A DNA stretch of 64,000 nt. Source: Terebella lapidaria. Lineage: Eukaryota; Annelida; Polychaeta; Terebellida; Terebellidae. The position numbers were made by a program, and so were the translations under genes. The DNA lies in NCBI GenBank assembly GCA_949152475.1, contig OX424564.1:25108165-25172164 (forward strand), in the 5' to 3' direction. This document shows, piece after piece, positions 57,103-64,000 of the stretch. How positions within the stretch are numbered: the first letter of the stretch is position 1; every line of letters begins with the position of its first letter. The notes beneath the pieces were generated by a model that saw only the letters and a program-made list of their open reading frames with translations, was not told the origin of the DNA and did no database searches.

Positions 57103-58170
57103 TGCGTTACGATCGAATGGAGCTCAGTGCGGGTTTCCCTTTCCTTCTCATATATTGCAAGCATCGCGTGCACCAACGCGCGACATCTAGGGCCAAACCA
57201 GGCCAGTAATATCGCCGTTTCACACATTCCACCATACGCTGTATTCCCAGATGTCCTACGATTTGTAAGTTGTGGAGCTGATGTAGAACCACGGATCTCA
57301 GCGTTGCGGGTAACACGACTTGCGTTGCAGGGCGACCAGCAGGGTCGGGTCTTGAGGGACTCGAATGAGGACGTCGTTTTGTAGAGTTAGCCAACTCCAT
57401 CTAGCGACAAACGTTTTGACTTCCTCGCCTTCCCAGGCGATTTGTTTGGTGGTGGGTTTTGTTCCGGCTTTAACCCACTGGTAGACTTTTCCCACACTTG
57501 GGTCTGCGATCTGAGCAGCTACAATGTTCTGTATTGTATAGTCAGACAGCCAACGTTGCCCTTTCAGAGCAACATTCGTTTGGCACACTCGAGCCGATTG
57601 TCGTGGCGACAACATTTTCCTCGAGACCGGAAGTTCGATGGTCTCGTCGACCTGAAAACTTGTTTCGACTGGGGTCGTGACGATTTGTAGTCGGCGAACT
57701 GGAAACTCTCCCGAACTGGTTTCTGACTCGGTAGTGGGTACTTGCGATCGTCCTGGACAGTCCTGAATTTTACAACTATGGCATCTGGACAAACGATCTG
57801 CATTGCCGTGTTGTTTTTTGAGCCATCGAAGTGAACTATGATCGGTGCGGATGAGGAAGTGTCTACCCCACAGGTAGTGTCGATAATGTTGGACCATTTC
57901 GACCATGGCCAACAGTTCTCGATACGTCGTGCAGTAGTTCTTTTGCGTTCTGGATAGTGTTTTGCTCGCAAAACCGATGGGAACTTCCCTTCCTTCAACC
58001 ACTTGAGGCAGAGCACCTCCGATTGCGAATCCGCTCGCATCAGTGTCCAGAATGAAATAGTCTTCGGGCGATGTGGTCGGATGGGCGAGCTTGGGAGCCC
58101 GAATCAGAGCGCTTTGGAGACGTTGAATGCTCTCTTTTGTCGAGGGCCCCATGTAAACTGACATTCGTTA
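57103..58170 (-). pseudogene. Gypsy-3 RNase H and integrase zinc domain, broken
   Basis: 58164-57298 encodes T-D-A-S-G-F-A-I-G-G-A-L, Y-R-H-Y-L-W-G-R and R-T-D-H-S-S-L-R-W-L of the RNase H, but the part up to H-R-P-G is deleted (K-K-Q-H-G-N-A-D-R follows directly). 57400-57107 carries the HHCC domain (V-G-H-L-G-I-Q-R, C-T-R-C-L-Q-Y, where the last Cys is changed to Tyr). Confidence 0.88.
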
Positions 58171-58712
58171 CGTGTCAACTCGGTGAGGGGTTCGCTATCT
58201 CGGCATAGTCTCTGATGAAGCGCCGGTGATAGTTAGCGAATCCCAGAAATGATCTGACGTCTGTGACTCCACAAGGCGTTGGCCATTCCCAGACGGCTTC
58301 GACCTCGTTCGATCCACACGAATTCCCTGTCCACTCACAATAAACCTGAGATACAAGAGCTCACATTGGAGAAGTACACATTTCTTAGGCTGGAGTTGAA
58401 GGCCATCACTCCGAATTCGATCGAGAACTGCCTCAAGGTTTTTGAGAGCCTGTCTGAATGTCTTTCCGTAAGCGATCACGTCGTCGAGGTAACATTAAAG
58501 CGGGTCCAGAGATAGCCGCGAAGAATAGTCTCCATCAATCGTTTCAGTGTAGCCGGTGCGTTGCTCAAACCGAAGGGCATCACTTTGAATTGATAGAGCC
58601 CTCTTCTTGTCTCAAATGCAGTCTTTGGATGATCGACTGGATCCACCTCGACTTGCCAATACCCCGTCGCTAAGTCGAGTGCCGAAAAGTAGCACGGTGA
58701 ACAGCTAAGCAT
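58171..58712 (-). pseudogene. Gypsy-3 reverse transcriptase, second half only
   Basis: 58712-58476 reads Y-F-S-A-L-D-L-A-T-G-Y-W-Q-V-E-V to N-V-T-S-T-T, where the catalytic Y-L-D-D box should follow; it is lost by a frameshift. 58479-58195 continues with M-I-A-Y-G-K-T-F and L-Q-P-K-K-C. The preceding half of the domain is missing. Confidence 0.85.
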
Positions 58713-58729
58713 ACCTTATTCACCTCGAG

Positions 58730-59030
58730 TTCTTTCTATGCAAACAGTATTCCCTTATTTATCACAATGTTCCCTTCCCCGAAATTCACGACAGCCTTAA
58801 CTTGACGAAAGTAGTTCATTCCCACAATCATTTTGTCGTAAATCTGGGCTACACAAAACGTAAGTGTCATGAGTTACGTACCAATTTTCACGGTATATTC
58901 TATTACTCCGTCAATGGGGCTAATATCACCGTTCACATCTCGTATTGAAGCACTAGTCGCTCGGATTCGTTGTTGGCCCTCAGGCACATGGCGCAGTAAA
59001 TCACGTCGCAGAAGGGAGATTTGGACATTG
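58730..59030 (-). pseudogene. Gypsy-3 protease remnant
   Basis: Read on the minus strand it corresponds to the Gypsy-2 protease (Q-I-S-L-L-R-R-D, then I-R-D-V-N-G-D-I-S-P-I-D-G). The catalytic Asp-Ser-Gly would lie at the truncated edge near 59030 and is not present. Confidence 0.75.
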
Positions 59031-59039
59031 ATTCACTGA

Positions 59040-60560
59040 AGACTGATTTTTACCCGATATACGATGACTACTTGAAATTATTCATGTGCAACCAATTACT
59101 TTACCTACCAGATTTACTGAGACAACATAACCATCAATTGATCATATATTTGTCCGATTGCCCAAATCGGTCTGGTAATATTGTGATATAAGGATCACCT
59201 CCCAATATTTTGTAGTCTGGAAGCAACTCGCTCCGTTTCTGACATTAAAAGACCTATGATACGTTTGTACAATGGTAATAATGATTAAAGCTTCATACAA
59301 AGCATGGAATCTATTAAATCAAGACAGTGATATACAGCTCTTCCGACGTTCATATGGCATTTGATTTGTTTGTGAATAGTTTGAAAGATAATCATGATGA
59401 ATATTTTTCATATGTTCAGATATGTTGTGAAAAAATATTAAAAGAAACAATGGATTTCCACTACAATTCTTTTAAAAATCTGTTTATAAGAAATACTTGA
59501 CAAAACCCAGCACATAACGTAAGGCGGAACTAACCGAATATCGTACTGTTCGATTTGACTTTTCACACGAGGCAGAATCTAGATACTACAGAAATATTCT
59601 ATAGTCGAGACAGACCTCTTAAAAATACATGGTCAGTGATTAATAATATAATTGGCAAAAGAAATGTTATCTCTGCCGAAACCAGTTACTGGATTATTTT
59701 TTCGAAACTGGCAAACACCTCGCCGGTGAACTGCCGTATACCAATTCTTCATTATTCACCATGATGATATGAACTCACCAATTCACCGATTTATCTCTTC
59801 CACATATAACGGAACTGCAATTCTTGGGTGTTATGAACAACCCCCAAAAAAGCAATTCACCTGGAATTGATGAAATTCGCACACAACTGTTAAAACAAAT
59901 ATCTCATATCATAGCACTGATTCTTGTGCCTGTGATTTATACCCAAGATCCTTGAAAATTCCCAAGGTCATCCTTATCTTAAGAAAAGGGAATGAACAGC
60001 TACCAGAAAACTATCGTACAATAAGCTTGCTCATGTGTCAAAAAATACATAAAAAAAATGGTTGAAAAGCTTGCAAAAATTCCTTAGAAATATGATTGTT
60101 TATACGAATATCAATTCGGATTCCAAACAAATCATTCAACCACACAGTCACGCGGTTTCAGAAGTCACAAATAGCATCCGAATTTTTTTAGATAAAGGTG
60201 GAAATTTGATGCAAATTTATTTTGATCTAAAGAAAAGCATTTGACAAAATTATGAATTGAGGGGTAAATGCTATCAACTGTTATCAAGTTATTTGTCTTG
60301 CAGGGAACAATGTATGTACAGTAACGGTGTATACTCTATCGCAATGACGGTAAAGCTATTGCAATGACAGTGAAAAATGGTCTGTGTTGGGCCCATTGCT
60401 TTTTCTAATTTATGTCATTGATATACATGATACTCTTAATATATCAGTTCGTTTATTTGCCGATGACACAAATGTATTTTGCATAACTCCTGGTGTTTCG
60501 ATCTTGTATAAGATGTGAAAGCTACAATATTAAAGCTATTATCACTTTTAGAATTGACAA
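59040..60560 (+). pseudogene. decayed LINE: endonuclease end and reverse transcriptase
   Basis: Plus-strand translation in shifting frames gives D-H-I-F-V near 59145 (end of an EEP endonuclease), N-T-W-S-V-I-N-N-I-I-G near 59620, then reverse transcriptase pieces: P-E-N-Y-R-T-I-S-L-L near 60005, I-Y-F-D-L-K-K near 60218, L-G-P-L-L-F-L-I-Y near 60390 and catalytic F-A-D-D-T-N near 60460. Stops and indels are frequent. It differs from the LINE at 33277-36381. Confidence 0.8.
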
Positions 60561-61340
60561 AATTTATTCAGTCTGCAATAGCTATATTTTGTCTATAGAA
60601 TGAGAATTCGTGCAAGTTTTGGTCCGAAAATATGTATTATGTGCCTAAACTGAGTTGCAAAAATCAAGATTCAAACTCGGGCCGCATCCATTTTTCATCA
60701 AAGCGGCCCGCGTTGTGGGCGAGTTCTACACACAGTCTTGTGACGTCATTGGTATTAGTGTAGATACTGTGGCAACCGACAATGAATGTAGGCCGATCAT
60801 TCTCTATCCGATGTTTTCATGCACAATTAACGACGATTTTCTGAATATCCGTCGTCGAGTTGTACATGTTTCCTGTTTATTCCTGACAATCTCGAGATGT
60901 ATGTACTTTCAAGTTCGCATGATAAACAAGCTTGGTAGATTTGGTTGATTTTAAAATTGATTCCAACTTTAAAAACAAATCTGTATTGGTATAGACCAAG
61001 TTTTTTGTACAGTGTTTATATGACAAATATTCGGTGAAAAACTTTTTGTTGCGAAAGATATTTTCATGTGAGATACGGGGTGTAGAGACCGGAAGTACCA
61101 TGTGGGCGCAGAATGATTTTGCATTGTTTTGTCGATTCACTCGTAGAGATTGTATAAATCATCAGGTGAGTCATAATAAGATTTGCAGTAATTACAGAAT
61201 ATTCTTTTCTGTTATCCCTTCGCAGGCAGGATAATGATCGCCTATGATCTTACACAATCATGTACTGTACTGTAATCGGGTGTGTTGGCGGTGGATCGTC
61301 AGAGTTTGTAAGTTTATTTCCTTTTGATATCAGTTTCATG
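60561..61340. other. no recognisable gene; insertion within the decayed LINE
   Basis: Separates the reverse transcriptase core from its C-terminal part. No coding pattern or clean ends were found. Confidence 0.4.
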
Positions 61341-61342
61341 TA

Positions 61343-61902
61343 CAGTGCCATCCATTAATTTGGAGCCACTTTAGTGCGGTCTTGATTACCACAACTTGGT
61401 ATTGCAGTCACACGATTATGTGTGTATTCTCAATAAACCCAGTGACAAAACTCACAGGCTACATTTGGGTTACAATAAGAGTGATAGCCGTAACGATTTG
61501 ACTGGATCTTCCACTTGTTCTGGATCATAAATCACATAATCTCTGGGGAACATACGTTCGTTGAATCCCTTTCTTTGGGAATATATTCATTTTCAAAACA
61601 TTTACTGCGCAGAATCTTTCAAGGTGGATAAGGATATTGAATAAAAAACATTCATGAATTTGAGGTCCGTGCTCGCCCACAGATCAGTAAAAAAAGTCCT
61701 AGATCCGGATGCGCAAATCCGGATCACCTATACGGTCATATGGCACCTCAGAATTTATATTATGTAATTATTTGGTAGTCCAGAATCTCAGAATGTGGAA
61801 AAAATAAGAACAAGTATATCATACATCAGTATCCCATTGGCTGCACAACAGTTTGAATTGTGTCACTAATTTTTGGTGGCTCCGAATTAATGGATGGCAC
61901 TG
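61343..61902. mobile_element. Tc1/mariner-like MITE, 560 bp
   Basis: The ends CAGTGCCATCCATTAATT... are inverted repeats of about 27 bp with one mismatch (T/C at position 19), and both sides carry TA (61341-61342 and 61903-61904). TA duplication with CAGT ends fits Tc1/mariner. No transposase inside. Confidence 0.85.
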
Positions 61903-62084
61903 TATGTATTATGCATTTACACACCATATTCAAGTACCATTGATGGTTAAAATTCCAACCAAGAATTTTATTATATGTATCATAGAACACCTGTCCATGA
62001 CATGACTGCCAATAAAGTTGTGACGTGTTCTGAGTTATTACCCTGTGTCAACGCCACTCACACCAATACAATATCATCAGACTA

Positions 62085-62460
62085 ACTCCACATTTGGATA
62101 AAACGAACTACACCAGGTTTCATTGTAAAAACAAAATCTGCCAAGAATGTACAGATGAGATTCTTGTTGATAATTGTACTCATTGCTAGAACACAGTCTA
62201 CTTCTTACTTGGGTATTGTTATTGCTGAATTGATGTCTTGGAAACCACATGCCAGTCTTTGTAAACAGCTATTGAAATATGTGGGTATATTTTATGGAAC
62301 AAACAATCGTATCAGTAAAGCCATTGAACCCATGTTCTCTAACCTTTGCAAATCATGCAGAATCTGATTCTCAAAATAGTATTCCATAAGCCAAAACGAT
62401 TTCGAACTAATGATTTGTACAAGATGGTTATTTGCTGAAAATTGAGGAAATTCATTTGTT
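62085..62460 (+). pseudogene. decayed LINE: C-terminal reverse transcriptase part
   Basis: K-T-N-Y-T-R-F near 62100, T-S-Y-L-G-I-V-I-A-E near 62200 and S-W-K-P-H are the region following the catalytic box in Jockey/CR1-type enzymes, and N-L-I-L-K-I-V-F-H-K-P-K-R-F near 62365 resembles the next segment. This is probably the continuation of 59040-60560. Confidence 0.65.
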
Positions 62461-64000
62461 TAAAATGTGTGTGTTTATATATATAATTAGACATAAAAGC
62501 CCATAGGCTTTGTGACATCCCCCAATTTTTCTTTTCTTTTCTAATTGTGAAACTAGACTAATGAAACAATACATAGGATTATGAACACAGGTGAGAATGA
62601 AAGTTAACAAGTAGTTGCTCGCAAGACAAATGCCCACCTGATATTTGCCATTAGAGTATACCTTTTCAGCATGTTCCTCGCTTGCATAATATTCTTCAGG
62701 TACTATTGCCAAATGTAGAATAATATGCTTCTAAAGAATTCCCTGTCATAGTAATGGTCTCATGGATAACAAACCATGGAACTTCCAAGTCAATAACTTT
62801 AAAACTTGGTACATGTTCCTGTAAAATCATAAAGCTTGAATTATATCAAACAATTGTATCACACACATCAAGTTGATAGTAATTTTTTTTTTATTAAATA
62901 TATATATTTTAATCACATTTCAAGGCACATCTCAATAAGTATCAAATGTACAGACGTGACAGAAATTCAACTGAAAATTTCTACATTCATAATACAAATA
63001 AAAAGTTTCAACCAGATAATCACAGTGCTGTTTAAGCTGAATACAACCATCCCAAGACAGCCTTCAAAGCTGTTATCTCCAGGCTACTGTTTTCTTTAGA
63101 AAGGGAAGGAGGAGGCTTGGCATGTGCATAATATGCTGGAACCTGTTGTTGGTGTGCACATACTAAACCAGGGTGAGGGATGGGGGGGGGGGCACACTCC
63201 CTAGTGGCTTACAAGTCACTGCTACTAAATGTAGAATAGCCTGGCTGACACAAGAACATGGCTTAGTCCCAGTGGGTCCTAGCACCATTGACAGCATGAT
63301 TTACCAGGTTTTGAGTATTTGGCTGCATGGAGAGCCAGCATCTGCATGGGTGCAGGCGAGGGAAAATTCCAAAAATTGTCCAAGTCCAAAAAAAAATATA
63401 CCCAAGAACAGTTTTCCCCTGGAAATTGCCTGAATTAAATTATGACATTGACAACAATCGGCCGATATTTTTTTCCAAAATGGCTGCTGGCGGCCATCTC
63501 AGATTTCGGATCTCGACGAAAAACAATAGGGGCTTGGATCGAAGTATTTCGGATGAGCTGTGAAAACTTCAGAAAGATAGAATAAGGCGTTCAAGAGTGT
63601 TTTTTCAAGGAAATCAATTGGGATGCCTAATTACACCAGAGGAAAACTCCCTGCTGTATTTGATAAACTACTGAATCCAAATCAGATATATCTAAATACA
63701 CAACTGGAAAAAATGTGAATTACTGTGACTAGTTACCCATCCACCAATGGAAAAACGTTGCTGAATTAATTTTGTAACAAATTCTGGCATACATCACCGA
63801 AGATATTAAAAGTAGTAACTCATCCTCCATTTTCAAACAAAGGTTGAAGCAGCATTTGACTTCAACAGGTGATATATACATTTTCTGCTCAACTACCACC
63901 ATATGAGATACATGTAATACCCTGATACGTATTGGAGGTTTATACACATAATAAATGCTATTTTTTATATGTTATTATTGTAAATATTAGTACACATCTG
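62461..64000. other. no recognisable gene
   Basis: AT-rich, with short frames only. 63465-63560 contains AAAATGGCTGCTGGCGGCCA, an imperfect inverted repeat of a kind often found in dispersed repeats, but nothing more can be said. Confidence 0.4.

Larger units (their letters stand above)
52400..59030 (-). mobile_element. Gypsy-3: decayed Ty3/Gypsy element related to Gypsy-2
   Basis: Minus-strand remnants of protease, reverse transcriptase, RNase H, integrase, a small conserved frame and a third-gene frame occur in the same order as in Gypsy-2. The 3' untranslated part (52960-53200) also resembles that of Gypsy-2. A 3' LTR probably lies between about 52400 and 52955, ending near ATAGTACA, but its left border is not certain. 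The element is truncated at about 59030 in the protease, has lost the first half of the reverse transcriptase near 58700, and carries a MITE at 54870-55371. Confidence 0.85.

Noticed and set aside
62452..62712. Minus-strand 86-codon frame as a gene
   Set aside because: No domain and unremarkable composition; it overlaps the end of LINE debris and AT-rich repeats.
63173..63563. Two overlapping plus-strand frames near the right edge as host exons
   Set aside because: They span a poly-G run and a dispersed-repeat-like stretch, with no recognisable domain or splice context.

Overview
The window looks like repeat-rich DNA from an animal genome, most likely an aquatic invertebrate such as a mollusc or other lophotrochozoan; a cnidarian or lancelet cannot be excluded. 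I found no convincing host gene. Almost everything recognisable is a transposable element or its wreckage: three Ty3/Gypsy-type LTR elements, a hAT-like DNA transposon, three Penelope-like retroelements (PLEs), two copies of one LINE plus the ruins of another, a CACTA-type non-autonomous element, two MITE-like elements and a SINE-like piece.

Layout. 1-8753: decayed plus-strand Gypsy (Gypsy-1) with a PNMA-like gag, split inside the protease by a hAT-like transposon (1405-4745) with matching 14-bp TIRs and an 8-bp target duplication. 8754-21180: a young minus-strand Gypsy (Gypsy-2) with two 749-bp LTRs differing at one noticed base, gag, pol, a detached integrase frame and extra reading frames in the env position. 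It sits next to or inside the Gypsy-1 3' LTR. 21185-24350: no genes; an inverted pair of CGTTATTTCGAGATAA-like repeats, a SINE-like piece and microsatellites. 24350-33190: two PLE copies head to tail. 33191-40522: a segment carrying a 1048-codon LINE frame on the minus strand, a minisatellite and the left part of a CACTA-type element. 40523-44916: a third PLE, the only one with both frames intact. 44917-52248: a second, nearly identical copy of the 7.33-kb segment, after which the CACTA-type element is completed (to 52350). About 52400-59030: decayed minus-strand Gypsy-3, related to Gypsy-2 and carrying a MITE. 59030-62460: decayed LINE, interrupted by a Tc1/mariner-like MITE. 62460-64000: nothing identified.

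The most interesting system is the PLE. Its second ORF is a standard Penelope reverse transcriptase with a C-terminal GIY-YIG endonuclease. Its first ORF carries a complete NADAR (YbiA-like, ADP-ribose/N-glycosidase) domain followed by an SGNH-hydrolase-like domain. In all three copies ORF1 ends with the heptamer TTTAAAC directly before its stop codon, in the correct register for a -1 ribosomal frameshift into ORF2, and two of the copies have no ATG at the start of ORF2. This suggests an ORF1-ORF2 fusion made by programmed frameshifting. A second notable system is Gypsy-2/Gypsy-3, which share a third gene of unknown function in the env position; Gypsy-2 is also densely sprinkled with a strand-asymmetric CG(A/G)CCC hexamer in coding and non-coding parts alike.
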